The notes: generated from the sequence alone by a model not told the origin. Numbered from the stretch's first letter, positions 33,561-46,975 are shown. The stretch: DNA of 64,000 bases from Paramecium tetraurelia (GCF_000165425.1 NW_001798967.1:1-64000), one strand, 5' to 3'. A program made the numbers and translations.

Positions 33561-34171
33561 ATGAATTCATCAATTACTTTATCGGAAATGTTCAGAAGCT
33601 ATGAGTAAGACTATAAGGCTCACATGGAATCAGTCATGCATTATCTCCTTAAAATAAGTAATGATAGAAAGGATGACAATAATAAAAGTTTCTCCAAAGT
33701 TTGTGATAGACTTCAATAAGCTGAATAATGTGTAAACTAATTTCAATATATCATTTTCAGATAAAATAGATGGAGTTGGAAGCATCTACTTTATCTGTTA
33801 GCTATAAAAAAGAATTAATGGAGACAGTAAAATAATATAAAAGAGATATGGCTAAAGTTGAAAAGGATTTTAAACAATTATAGTTAGGTCAATAGGAGGA
33901 ATCGAGCAGAGAAAAATTATTTAACGATAGATAAATTAATCAAACCATATTAAAATAAGATGATCGCTTAATTCGACAAACTCTAGAACTAGAAGCAGCC
34001 AAAAGAACTGCTTATTTGACTGAATAATAAGTGAATTAAATATCTATTAATTTACACTCTTAATCAATAAACTTAAGTAATTCAATTAGGAAGACTTAGT
34101 ATATTAGAGAAGACTTGGGAGAATCTAATAGATTAATGAAAATTATGAAAAACAAGAGTTGGTTTTTTTGA
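33561..34171 (+). CDS. Vti1-like Qb-SNARE, C-terminal membrane anchor out of frame
   Basis: The predicted protein has 193 residues with one 29-nt intron. The N-terminal helices (ITLSEMFRSYEQDYKAHM...KVEKDFKQLQL) resemble the Vti1 N-terminal bundle. The SNARE helix is RQTLELEAAKRTAYLTEQQV followed by LHSQSINLSNSIRKTQ and LGESNRLMKIMKN; the central layer residue is the Gln in that helix. Vti1 proteins function in Golgi-endosome and vacuolar fusion and normally end in a membrane anchor. Here the frame stops at KNKSWFF just before the expected anchor. A run of seven T at 34163-34169 precedes a +1 frame that encodes a hydrophobic stretch (LIWNSFLIF). Confidence 0.72.
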
Positions 34172-34220
34172 TTTGGAATTCATTTTTAATTTTTCATAAT
34201 TATAATTAATTGAAAACTAA

Positions 34221-35740
34221 ATGGCGGAACTCTTAGAGGATTTATTAAAATAAAAAAGGGACAACTTTAGAGTTGAAATAAGAAGAAAGGCCACTGAAGA
34301 GCTTTTTAGGCAAAAAAGAAGAATGCTAACTAATAATGATCAAACTGAGTTGACTGATGAAAAAGTACATCTATGGTACAAGAATTTAGTGAACTAAAAT
34401 TATGAGGAAACTTTAGATGAAATTATAAATTACGTAAAGACCTCAAATGCTGAAGTAATAGGAGTTATCTTATTATTAGTTTAGTTTAGGATTAATTAAC
34501 AAACATGAAATATATCCATTATTGTTAAATATTTGGTATAAGCAAGAATTAGATTACAGTATTATTTAAAAGTTGCTTTTTATATTTGCAGATTTGCATT
34601 TCTATAATGTCTTTGATGATTTGAAGTTTTTACAAAATGAATCTATTATGAGAAAATTGTTCGACTTGTTACAAATGGCATCGTAAAAGATTCAATCTCT
34701 AATATTCTTTTTATTAGCTAATCTAGTTGGTATGGATAATGGAATCAAAGCTAGACAATTGGCAGATTATAGATTTTGTTCTTTTATCAGAAAATTGTGG
34801 ATATAGAAACTAATTCACTTCGAAGTATTGTTTTAATATTTATATTCAGGTTGAAAATATCAAAGATTTCTGTTGGTTCTTAAGCAATTTTTTTAAATAT
34901 GATCCAAGCAATGTGGCTGGTTTTACTTTGAGTGAAGTATATTGTCTTTAATTTATAAAGGTAAAAGAGATTGTGCCAATCGTATTAGAATGCATCGATT
35001 AAAATGATAAGGAAATAAGATCATATTCCTTAATGACTCTAAAATATATGTGTTAAGCCAAAGAAGAAGTATATTCGATGATCCTCAAAGAACTCAAGGT
35101 CTTTAACAATTTAATGAATTTGCAGCTGGTAAGTGCTGATGAAGACGTGTAATTGTTGACAACTGAAATCATAGCATCATTTGCTCTGGCAGATGATGAA
35201 ATAACTGCATAGTTGGTGAATGAGTTCAAAATCTTAGATTTCTTTTTATAAATCTACATCCAACAAGGCAGAAACAAATAGAGAGAATTCAAAAAAATAA
35301 TATTATGGGGATTGACTAACTTATGCTCCAATAAAAATGTAGAAGTCTTATAAACTATAATAAAACACAACCTTATTAGAGTTATGGAAATGGATGAAAA
35401 TGAAACTGAAATTATCAAAGATATTCTGGAAGTTATTAGATCTCTTTCACAATTACAAAATACAGATTTACTTGAGTATGTACTAATGAGTAGAAATTTT
35501 GTTGATATTGTTATGAATCAGCTCAAATTAAAGACATCAAAAGCTATTGTTTTGACTTGTTTAGATATTGTATATAACTTTGCCTATCGAATTGGCCAAA
35601 ATACATAAAGCGATGTCAATAGAGCAATTTCAACCTTTATTTCGAAAGGCTTTGATACTATACTTAATCAATTTGATTTAGATTCTGATCCTGACATCAA
35701 TCTTTAAGCTCAAAGAATAGCAGAAGCTTTCCTTTAATGA
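34221..35740 (+). CDS. Importin-alpha-like karyopherin
   Basis: The predicted protein has 489 residues with two 25-nt introns. The N-terminal importin-beta-binding segment is RDNFRVEIRRKATEELFRQK with RRM following, matching the IBB pattern of basic residues. The rest is a series of armadillo-like helices, with the typical WGLTNLCSNKN and NLVGMDNG-type repeats only weakly conserved. It should bind NLS cargo and importin-beta. The Trp/Asn arrays of the NLS groove are partly lost, so cargo range may differ from canonical importin-alpha. Length is slightly below the usual 520-540. Confidence 0.82.
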
Positions 35741-36274
35741 TTTGATATAATTAATTCAAATTTACAATTTAATTAACACATAGCTTACATTCTTCATTGT
35801 AATACACTATAATAATGCATTTATTCTTTTTTTATCATAATATTCTCCATTTTTATCATAATATTCTCCATTTTAAAGGGTTTATATCAATTGAGCGGAT
35901 TTTTCTTAATATTACTTATTCATTCTTTACTTTCTGAATAAGAATATAATTATTGCATCAATATGATATAATTTTCATCACTCTTTATGAACAACATCAA
36001 AAACATGTGAAAAAGGTGCCCATCAAGAGAATATACACTTTTTATAATTTCTTCAGGTTACAACAATGTAATCAGTTTGCCTAGTCGAAAATTCTATTTA
36101 TTTTTAGTCAAATCTTAAAGATTGAAAACATAAAAGCATTGTCTTTTTAAGATTAAATTAAAATGTTTTACTAATTTTTTTTCTATCATAAAATATCAGA
36201 CCAAAATTTTAGGGACCTTTGAATTCTCTTAAATTAATTAGACATTAATTAAAAATAAATTAATTTTTAAAAAC
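35741..36274. other. Intergenic; contains a 21-bp tandem duplication
   Basis: Around 35829-35872 the unit tttttatcataatattctcc occurs twice in tandem. The rest is A+T-rich with no supported gene. It separates two plus-strand genes. Confidence 0.5.
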
Positions 36275-37778
<1,504 letters not shown>

Positions 37779-37936
37779 TGAGTATTATATAATAATATAA
37801 TAAATCAATTTGATCTTACTTTATATATCTATTTATCATATCAAATTTTTAGGGTTTATATTTTAATAATTATGGAAATGCAAAATTGAATCATAAATAT
37901 TTGCTTAATCCAGATTGATCTTTAAGGCTCAAGTAT

Positions 37937-39422
37937 TCATTTCTTATATTTACCTCCAATTTGTCCAATAGCACTTTATGTACCGTTATAAAGGGCACAA
38001 TTATCAAAGACTAATAGCATGTCTGCATGAAATTCTCTGCAGGATTTGTAAGCATTTACATTCAATTTATTCTGAATATAGGTTGATTATTACTTTGATT
38101 GTTCCGAAATCCATGGGTCTTTTAACAATTTCAAAATAATCACTAATATGATATTCTTTTTAATCAACTGGTTTATGGAAGAAGTAAGCGCCTTTTGACT
38201 TCCATATTTAAGCTAAATTTTTATTAGTACATACCAATTAATCTTTTGGCTAATTTCTCCCAAGTTTCATCTTCTTTGCTTTAGTTTATCATATTATCGT
38301 CAATGACATCATCAGCATTTAAAATCAATTAAGCAATTTCAGGATATTATCTTTGGAACCTTGTAAAATCATCGTTTGTTAATTCTCTTTGTTGTCCCTT
38401 ATCATCAGTATGTAAAATTTTGTATTATTATTTTGGCACATCTTTTTATTTTTTTCTGTTTTGCTTTTATTAATCATTTACTTTGACGACCTCCTCCTTT
38501 TTTTAGTGAACATCTTCCTTTTGCTTTGTCATACTTGCTGTAATTAAGTCAATCACTTCCTTTTTCTAAGATTACTTTGCAAAATACAGAGCAGTCTTTT
38601 TCTTATTATCTTGATGATTAACTGGACAGCCAGCCTTAATATTAGAATTGTAATCTTACTTCTATCAACAATTTACAAGCTTCAAAGTGTCCTTTACTTG
38701 CAGCATAAAATAAAGCCGTTTGACATGATAATGTATCTAGATGAGCCACATCAACACCCAACCTAATGAATCTTAAATGGTTATTTCTTATATTTACTTT
38801 TAAATTATATCCACTCTATTTTCTCTTGATGCATAGAACAATGGAGTCTAACCATAGGAATCAGGATCTGAGATATTTATTTCTTAAGAAATCAAATAAT
38901 CAAACAGTTTAGTTTTGCCATCTCTACAAACATAAAATAAGATCGATTATTTAAGATTATCTTTAAAATTGACATTTGCCCCCAACTCACATAATAGCCT
39001 TAGCAATTGTAAAGAAACTTCCTCATCTGACCCTTATATTGCTATAAATGTAGATATTTGTCTAGTTTATGGATCTATTCTGTTTACTAAATCTACTTCT
39101 GCTTAATATTTATCTAAGAATTTAGAAGGTATTGTGTACTTAAGATCTGCTTTACTTTCTCAATGTGTTGCACATGCAAAGCTTGCTTAAATTCTCCATG
39201 AATTACATAAAGTTATTCAGATGTCAATTTTTCAATTGGAATTTCTTACTCAACTGGCTGAAGCAATTATTGGAACTAATTAATGTCTATATAGTAAATC
39301 ATCTCACCTATTTCAGATATGATTTAAGAGACTATTGAGCGTATCTATGACTCATTATAATTTAAAGCTTGCAAAATGTCTTCAACCTAGATTGAATTTA
39401 CTCTCTCATTATTTGCCGCCAT
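37937..39422 (-). CDS. Ankyrin-repeat protein with C-terminal bromodomain
   Basis: The predicted protein has 454 residues with five introns (22-26 nt). Ankyrin repeats: LLRLLCELGANVNFKDN, YGQTPLFYASRENRVDII, CQTALFYAASKGHFEACKLL and GCPVNHQDNKKKTALYFAKQ. A charged linker leads to a bromodomain at about residues 340-450: WKSKGAYFFHKPVDQKEY, FEIVKRPMDFGTIKNKLNV, then DMLLVFDNCALYNGTQS, where NCxxYN is the acetyl-lysine pocket with the conserved Asn. Bromodomains read acetylated histones. This domain order also occurs in apicomplexan bromodomain proteins, suggesting an alveolate chromatin factor. The protein ends shortly after the bromodomain. Confidence 0.88.
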
Positions 39423-39589
39423 TCTAAATCTGGTTAGAGCAGTTTATAGAAAATTTTATGAAATCATAATTATTAAATTAAATAATAAATGAAATTCTCA
39501 GAAAAATCAACTTAAATTATAAGTATTTGATGTTAAACAATGTGAAATATATTTTGCCATTCCAATTGATATATAAGAAAAAGAAATTA

Positions 39590-40145
39590 AATATATGCTT
39601 GTTTTTTCAATAGATTATACTAATCAACCACTCCACGCATATTTTAATGTGACATTCTACTTAGCCAAAGACAAAGCTTAAGGCCTTCATTAGCTTTCCA
39701 TAAACACAAAATTTCAATGTTTAATGGGTCGTCCTATAAGGACCTTATGACAAACCATACTGGGGTTGGTGTAGCTCAACAACACCTGAATTTATAGCAA
39801 GATAGATCTGATTTATAATGCTGGTGACCATTTATCTTTTAATACATCCAAGCAAATGTCTTCCCAAATTATCAATATTTGGATGATAAATCTTGAGTAT
39901 TTGAAAACACATTTGGGTGGATGTACTAATCACTTAATGTTGAGTAATATTACCATGGGATAATCATCAGGTAAAAGCAATTCAACATCAAAAACACCTC
40001 CTTCATATGGTGTATTAGGAGGTCCTGATATTATGACAAAGAAATGTTTGAAATTTTGTGGATCTGGAGTCACATCAATTCCTTACACTTTGTCTTTGGC
40101 TAAGTTTTATGTCTCTTTGATAATTCTTGGAGTGGGTTAAGCCAT
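39590..40145 (-). pseudogene. Decayed Ubc13/UBE2N-like ubiquitin-conjugating enzyme
   Basis: From the ATG at 40145 the N-terminal half is intact and strongly Ubc13-like: [49 protein letters not shown]. Beyond the apparent intron the pieces fall in different frames: HPPKCVFK, then KIYHPNIDNLGR, then ICLDVLKDKWSPALQIRS with the active-site Cys, then DDPL...WKANE. At least three frame changes are needed, and no short intron I could place explains them. The HPN motif is out of frame with the active site. I therefore call a pseudogene, possibly one copy left from a genome duplication. Sequencing or assembly error is the alternative. Confidence 0.7.
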
Positions 40146-41445
40146 AAATTGTTGAAATTATATTTATATTAATATTTAATATTTTTATGATAAACAATAT
40201 TTATACTCATATTCAATTACCATATTCATTTATTAAATCTAATGTCATCAACATTATAGAATTTATCAAATTATTAATGTTAATAACAATTCTCTCAAAA
40301 ATAACATCTAAAAGAATGATGTGTCTCTAGCCTAACTATATTCAAATTCAATCAAAATTCTCCTTTATGATCACTTTTAACCGTAGGGATTCTTTGAAAT
40401 TTCAAATTAGTCAGCATTTAATATTTGTTCTTATCATATATTATTCAAAATAGTCTTTGTAAGATAATATTGTTTTGAGAATAAATTATATTGTTTTTTT
40501 TCAATATTTCAATATTTCAAAATTTCATACAAATGATCAAATTAAAGGTCATGATATCCCGCATTTTATTGTTAAATACCTTAATTAAATTCAAATTCTG
40601 ATGTCTTTTTTGACATTTATAAAAGTCATTCCTGGATAAGCCTTCTTTTTAGGGCATTTCTCTATCTTCTATTGTTTTTGGTCTTTATAACCTTTATTTA
40701 AATTAGTTACATATTTTAAATTATTCTATTCAATAATTACCAAATAAACAATCAAGTTAATTTTATTAATCTTATCTATACTACCATTCAAAAAATAAAT
40801 TCAAATATATTGATTGAGAATCAGCTTTAACCTTATCTACAATTAATTTTAAAAAATCAAAATTATTAACTAATTAAATTCTTATGGAATTATCTTAACT
40901 TAAATTCTCTAGTGATTTTCTATAAATTTCTCAAATTCTATTGAGTAGTAAATCTACATAAATTGATATTATAATTTTTAAAAAATGTAAATAAATTCAT
41001 CCATAATTAACCTAAAATTAACATAAATTATGGAAATTCATCCTTCAAAAACAGAATTTAACTCTTGAATTAATTAGACCTTATGCGATTTCGAATTATA
41101 TCATTATTTGGGAATTAAAATTTGATTTATAAATATAGGAGACTTTAAAATCAATTAGAAGTTAGGTCTAGAAATTATATAACATTTGAGATCTTATAAA
41201 GAATTAGAATTAACACTAATTCCTTAAGGGCTAGCATTAAAAAAAGCAATGCTTATCTATCAACTAAACTCGATCAATATAACTTTATAACTATGGTTCA
41301 AATTATTTGGATATTCTTGCTCATTCCTTAATGGATGACTAAATTTTTGTCCTAAATTTTGTGAAATCATATTAATTATGAAGATGAATATGGAAATCCT
41401 AATTTATTTATTCAACAATTTCATATTCCATTTTAATAATAATAA
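40146..41445. other. Long A+T-rich intergenic region
   Basis: About 1.3 kb with many homopolymer runs. One minus-strand piece near 40610-40690 looks coding (KIEKCPKKKAYPGMTFIN) but has no start or continuation. I see nothing else. This is one of the longest gene-free stretches here and might hold a decayed gene. Confidence 0.4.
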
Positions 41446-42097
41446 ATGAATCAAAACTCTTATCCATTGAAATTCAAGAATGCATAATTGCACCAAAGAG
41501 ATATCGATTCTTTGAATAATAAACAATGGCTAACAGCTGAAGCCATATATTTCGGAACTCAATACTTGATCAAGGAAATACCAAATGGAATTTCAGTGCT
41601 TGATCCTTCTATTGCCACTTTTCTTATATTTGAAAATGATTTTGAAGATTTAATGTCTGTGTAATAAGAATTGGTAAGAGGAGAAGGCATTATCACAGCA
41701 ATAAACGATTGTTAGAATCCTAATGGCACACATTGGGGAGTGCTGTTATTTTATGAATCTTAATTTTATCTCTTCGATTCAGGATCGAATTCAGATTTAT
41801 AAGTGACACTATAATTTTGATATTTAGAGTAGTGCTGAAATGATTGCTAAAAAAATGTTGGCAATAATAAAAAATGATGAGACATTGATCTAAAAAGACA
41901 TTTCAGTTATCAAATTCAATGGAGTGCCAAAACAAACTAATTCTTATGATTGCGGAGTATATTCAATTGCAATCATTCAGAGATTAGCAGAATGTATAAT
42001 GAAGAAACAGGAATGGAATTTTCAAAATATCACTCCTGATTATGTGACGAATATACGATTAGAATTGAAAAATTCTATTTAATAAATGTTATAATGA
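41446..42097 (+). CDS. NEDP1/SENP8-like deneddylase-type cysteine protease
   Basis: The predicted protein has 208 residues with one 25-nt intron (GTGACA...TTTAG). The C48 family layout is clear: DIDSLNNKQWLTAEAIYFG (the WL substrate-groove motif), NPNGTHWGVLLFYESQFYLF with the catalytic His, DSGSNS with the Asp, and PKQTNSYDCGVYSIAII with the Gln and Cys. The small size and lack of N-terminal extension fit SENP8/NEDP1, which removes NEDD8 from cullins and other targets. Distinguishing NEDD8 from SUMO specificity needs a structure-based alignment. It faces ENY2 tail to tail, with about 13 bp between stops. Confidence 0.85.
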
Positions 42098-42109
42098 CCA
42101 GTTTACATA

Positions 42110-42446
42110 TCATATTTGATTCTCATCAAAGAATTGTCTCAGTCGTGATAATAAGTCTTCCTTCACTTTATTTGGAATAGTAGCTTATCCTCTAACATAT
42201 AACATATCTGTCAATTCTTCAATAGTTATTTTTTCAAGTCCTTTTTATCTTATGACTTCCTTACAGTAATCTTTCAGATCATCCCTCCATCTGCATTCAA
42301 TTAGTTTTTATCTCAAATATTCTTCCAATCTAATTCTACATTATTTTTTATTACCTTGAATCCTCTCCTGATTCTCTCAGTTTTTAAGCCAATAAATTTG
42401 TTCTTTGATTGATAAAATCCCCTGCCAATCTCGACTATTGATTCAT
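42110..42446 (-). CDS. ENY2/Sus1-like subunit of SAGA and TREX-2
   Basis: The predicted protein has 103 residues with one 25-nt intron, which was chosen because it restores exact length alignment: LRESGEDSRLEEYLRQKLIE followed by CRWRDDLKDYCKEVIRQKG, against human LRESGERERLKELLRAKLIE and on. The end VKEDLLSRLRQFFDENQ also matches. ENY2 forms helical hairpins that wrap around partner helices in the SAGA deubiquitinase module and the nuclear-pore mRNA export complex. The start is only about 26 bp from the divergent start of the next gene, so they must share a very small promoter region. Confidence 0.94.
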
Positions 42447-42472
42447 ATGTAATTAATTATAATTTATAATAA

Positions 42473-43075
42473 ATGAATACTGTTCTAAAGGGAGAATACC
42501 CCTATTTAGAATAACAGAGGAAATCTACAATTAGTCCAGAAACTGGGAAACAAATATAAAATATATTACATAGAAGAATCAATTATTCATAAGCAGATTT
42601 AATTACTCCAATAGCAGTGAAATAGAGCCATAAAAAATAAGCAATTAGTCAAGGATTATAGTAACTGCTTAAATCTAGTCCTTATTCCAGATTAGTATCC
42701 TAAAAGTCTTAGCAATAACTATCATATTAAGACAGTTTTTCTTAATAATATCTGAATGGTTATACTCCAAATTAATAATAATCTTAGTTGTTGTTTAAGC
42801 CTGATGTGAGAACACCCTCTACTACTTCAAGCAGCATTAAACCAAGAATGAGAAATCAGGCTAAGGATGCTGTTTAGAAAAAATCATTTGATTTATATAA
42901 TGCAATGTCTTTTAGAGAAAAAGATAAGTAAACAATATCTTAACTTCAAAACATAATATAAAGAACATCTATTTTATTATTATCATATAAAGAATAACTA
43001 TAAAGAGCCATCTTAGAAAAGTAGGACTTGATAACTTAAATCGAGAATTTAGAATAAAATAGGACAAAAAAATGA
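42473..43075 (+). CDS. Hypothetical Q/S-rich protein with C-terminal coiled coil
   Basis: 200 residues in one exon. The first 130 residues are rich in Gln, Ser, Pro and Tyr and probably disordered (SHKKQAISQGLQQLLKSSP). A basic stretch (KPRMRNQAKDAVQKK) leads to a coiled coil, ISQLQNIIQRTSILLLSYKE followed by QLQRAILEKQDLITQIENLE. No known domain. It shares a very short divergent intergenic region with ENY2. Confidence 0.65.
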
Positions 43076-43280
43076 TTAAAAATTATAATAAATTATTGTT
43101 TTTTCTAATTTTACAAGTTGTGCTTCTCAAAGTAATTTAAACAATGTAAACTCATTCTCTTAATAATTAATATCGGGAAAGTAATATTAAGAATAAAATT
43201 TTATCTTAAAATTTGACTAAATACAAAAACACATAGAAAAAGTGATTAATCTTGTATATAATAATAAAGAAGTATATTAG

Positions 43281-43938
43281 TCATTCTTCTACTTCATAAG
43301 AAGTGAAAATTCGTAGTGAATTTTCCAAAATTGTGTTGTCTTATCGACGGATTTCAGCAAAATATTAGTTGATTTTGCTTTTGGCATTTTCTGGGTCTAT
43401 TGCTTAAGTACAATCCTTCAAAACCTTAACCTTGTATCCTAATTTGAGAGCATCGATAACAGTGAAGAGAACACAGTAATCTAAAGCAAGTCCTCCAACA
43501 TAGATAGTGTCCACATTTAAGGATTGAAGCTAAGTTAATAGAACTATAGAATACAATTTAATGTAAGTTGGTTTAGTCTTCTTTACATCCAAAGCCGCTG
43601 TAGCTGTCATATTTATAATTTGTCCCTTTAAGAACAATTATGTCACCTTCTTCAGTTTAGATGTCTTTGTGTAATTCGGCTCCATATGTGTTTTGTACAC
43701 AATGAACTGGCCAAAGATTGTCAACTTCCTCCTTTTTTAATTCATCCAAGTTTGAATGGTTTATTTTGAAAGAGACATGATTTTCAGGATGCCAATCTTT
43801 AGTAAATATAACATGTTTGAAGTATTTTCTGACTTAATTTATCTTAGGGATGATTTCAGAGGATTTTTACACAGGTAGGGATCCTCCTTCACAAAAATCA
43901 TTTTGAACATCAACGATGATGAGGGCTGAATTTTCCAT
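43281..43938 (-). CDS. Nicotinamidase (isochorismatase-like hydrolase)
   Basis: The predicted protein has 210 residues with one 25-nt intron. Motifs of the PNC1/PncA family are all present: ALIIVDVQNDFCEGGSLPV (catalytic Asp), FTKDWHPENHVSF (metal-binding Asp-x-His and His), WPVHCVQNTYGAEL, IIVLKGTNYKYDSYSGF (catalytic Lys), and YVGGLALDYCVLFTVIDAL (catalytic Cys and cis-peptide motif). It should hydrolyse nicotinamide to nicotinate for NAD salvage. The catalytic D-K-C triad is intact. No targeting signal is seen. Confidence 0.93.
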
Positions 43939-44587
43939 TTTCTGAATTTGTATAAAAATTGAAAAAAATATTTATTATTATCAGAATTTCTTATTTGCAT
44001 ACTTTTAAATGTTAAAAATAATACATATTAAATTTCATTAGATAAACACCAGAATTAATATAATCTGATATAAATAAAACTGACAACATGAAAAAAAAAT
44101 TACGTATGGAATGAAATTTTTTGATAATTAATTTATCTTAAATCCCGGCAATATATCGTAAATATCTTTTCAAATATCAATATGCATCTTGATAAACATC
44201 CTTGAGTTGATTCTTAGTCTATTAACTTTTATTTTTGAACAATAAATAGTGTTCATTTTTTTGCTGAAATACTTTCTATTTTATCATTCTAATAAGAATA
44301 ACTTATCTGTTTTCGTGAGATCCACACAACCAACCTTTATTGAAACAATCAAAGAGTTTACTTAAACAAATTTTATTTTTTAAAACCAGTTATAAGTATA
44401 TAAACTTGGAGAACACTCTATTATTTATGATCAAAAATTATTGAGGATAAAGTGTAAACAATTAGAGATATATAAACAAACATTTTTATATTATTAAGCA
44501 GCTGAATAGATGCCTTTAATTTTTTATAATCAACTAATTTGGGCATTGAATTTTAAATTATAATATTTTATTATTATTATTATTATA
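43939..44587. other. Intergenic, A+T-rich, with TTA microsatellite
   Basis: About 650 bp between divergent genes. A short (tta)n run lies at about 44568-44586 just before the next start codon. No gene seen. Confidence 0.5.
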
Positions 44588-44999
44588 ATGCAAATACCAA
44601 ATTACGATAGAGATTCAGTCTGCTCTTTTTTTAAGAAGCTAACAGGAGATATTTTATTTTACTTAGATGAAATGAAATCGGACTTTGCTAAAAATCCTCC
44701 TTAAACCAATATCAAAGACAGAGTGCTTGTAATTATGGTTTCTTAATTAGTTATGGAAAGATAAATATTAATAATCACTCAATCAGTGCATCATGACTTA
44801 TATTATGAAAACAGAGTAAGTTGATGTGTCTTAATTCTAATTTAAAGAATTTTTAGATAAGGTGACTGATGAATATCAAAATGATTAAGAATTTATGGAT
44901 TTATTAAAGTAATGTAATCAAAGCATTGAAAATCTGAAAGACTTCATAAGAACCAATCTAGCCAAAGATCCTTCAATATATGTAATAAAGGATATTTGA
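44588..44999 (+). CDS. Small helical hypothetical protein
   Basis: The ATG at 44588 and one 22-nt intron (GTAATT...AATTAG) give a 129-residue helical protein: RDSVCSFFKKLTGDILFYLD, KDKYQQSLNQCIMTYIM, NQSIENLKDFIRTNLAKDP. A 28-nt intron from an upstream GTG donor would give the same downstream frame. It is acidic and helical, with no domain I recognise. Confidence 0.5.
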
Positions 45000-45094
45000 T
45001 TTTAATTTCTATTTATGACTGAAATATGAATCATAAATTTACCATAAGAAGGAATATTTAATTATATTTTATAATTTATTAACCATTATGTAAG

Positions 45095-46975
45095 TCACAA
45101 TGATTCTAATGCGCTTTTTGCTTAGTATTTGACTTCTGCATCTTAATCATCACTAAGAGTTTATAGAATTTTTTTCATAGGATCGGCAATATTACCTCCC
45201 TTTTCCTTAGCCAATTATATGGATGTTCTACAAACATTGCTTCTAATGTTAGCAACTGAATCCTTGGCCATCGCTTATAAAATGGGGACTATAGTTTTTA
45301 AAATGTAATCATTGGTTAATTAAGAAGTAATTTGCTAAAATAAAATAAGTTTTATACATTGATTGTGAATAAAACAGTTAATCGATGAAGGTAGTTTTAA
45401 ATTGATTAAAATGCCCATATTTTTGTTAATAGGTTTTTGTCTGCCCAAGCCAATCCAAGAATAGATATCAATTAGGCTGTTTATTATATAGCTGTTTGTC
45501 TAACTGAAGAGACCTTGTCACCCATCCAATCCAATAGCAATTTCAGAACTTTATCAGATAAAAATTCAGGGCCAATGGCTCTTGCGAAGAAACTCAAGAC
45601 TTCGATAGTGGAAGCTCTAATTCTCCAATTCTTATCTTGTGCTAATTCTGTCAAAGCTGGAATAACACTTTGGGATAATGAATCTACACCCAATACGTTT
45701 GTGATTAGACTTAATTTCTTAAAGAGGGTTATTCTGACTTCTGAATCTTAGTCTTTGAGTAGGGTCAAAAAGATTGGCAAGATTTGTTCACTTGTATTCT
45801 TCTTACCAATAATTGGACATAATGCCAAGACTGAAGAGGCTAGAGCGTCTTTTAGGTTTATTAGTATGATAAATTACTTCTAACAAATGCATTTGTATCA
45901 GACTGTATTGTTTTCAAAAGAGGGATTAGTTTGTTTAGGATATCTTCTGGATCCATGAGACCGCTGACTCTTTCGATTTTCAATGCTGCTATTGATTTCA
46001 TTTCAGGTTCAGCATCTTATAAGAACTTGAGATGGTAATTTTAGAAATTCTTTCTGTAGCCATCTTTGGTTACCGCTTCACCTATCTTTAGATTAATGAA
46101 TAGAGTTACCTCAGCCAATTTATCACAAAAGTAGAATCTGACTCTCCATGATTGATCTTCAGCTAGTTATTTAAACATGTTTAGAATAAAGTTTTATTAT
46201 TTTTGGAAGAAAGGAGTTTTGCTTGATTGTATTAATGCATCTACTATGTACATTCTAATGAAGTCTTGTTCGTCTTTAATGAAGGAATTCAATATGTTTT
46301 GGATGAAGGTTTCGTTTATTAATGGGAAATGTTTAACCAAATCCTAAATTTTGAAAAAATTAATACCTGAAAATACATGGATGTGAATTTTCTAACTTGA
46401 GGTATTTGATCCTAAGACAATTTGAGTATGATATTTATTAAGTCATTCTAATTATTCTATGAAACTTAATTAAAGATTGCTGGTATTAAAATTGCTACTG
46501 CATTCTTAGCCATGTAATAATCGCTATCGTTTAATCTCTTTATAATTCCAATTGATAATTCTTCTACTTTCTTTTAGTCTGGAAGTTGAGTTAGACATTT
46601 TTTGATTTGATTGGCAGCCTTCATTAATTATTATTTTACTTTTTCTCTTACTGAAGCATCTTCTACTCTGCACAATGCTTCGAATGTAGGCAGTAGGACT
46701 TATGCTTAACCTCCTACAAGCTCCACAAAATTTCTTGATAGTGAATCTACCAATTCTATCAGTACTTCATCATCATCATCCAGCAATTCTAAATTAGATA
46801 TTTGCATACCTTAAATGAACGGAATGAGTTCATTTTTTGTTCTATCTGGACCTATTGTACTAGCAATTAAATCTAAATGCTTGACTGAATGAATCCTTTT
46901 TCGTATGTCATCACTTTTTAGTTCATCAATAATCAAATTTATTGGCATTCCCGTAGTATTTTCAATTTTGGGCAT
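45095..46975 (-). CDS. PP2A scaffold subunit A (PR65-like HEAT-repeat protein)
   Basis: The N terminus (INLIIDELKSDDIRKRIHSV, DDDEVLIELVDSLSRNF) and many HEAT repeats match PR65: WRIRASTIEVLSFFARAIG, KVLKLLLDWMGDKVSSVRQ and the end DSVANIRSNVCRTSIQLAKE with VKYQAKSALESL. The genomic span of 1881 nt minus several short introns fits the usual 590 residues. I did not place every intron. The protein is a horseshoe-shaped scaffold that joins the PP2A catalytic subunit to B-type regulatory subunits. A long plus-strand frame inside is a shadow. Confidence 0.93.

Noticed and set aside
35829-35872. Possible CRISPR-like repeat
   Set aside because: Only two tandem copies of about 21 bp without spacers, in a eukaryotic genome.
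45515-45751. Plus-strand frame inside PP2A-A
   Set aside because: Shadow of the HEAT-repeat gene on the other strand.
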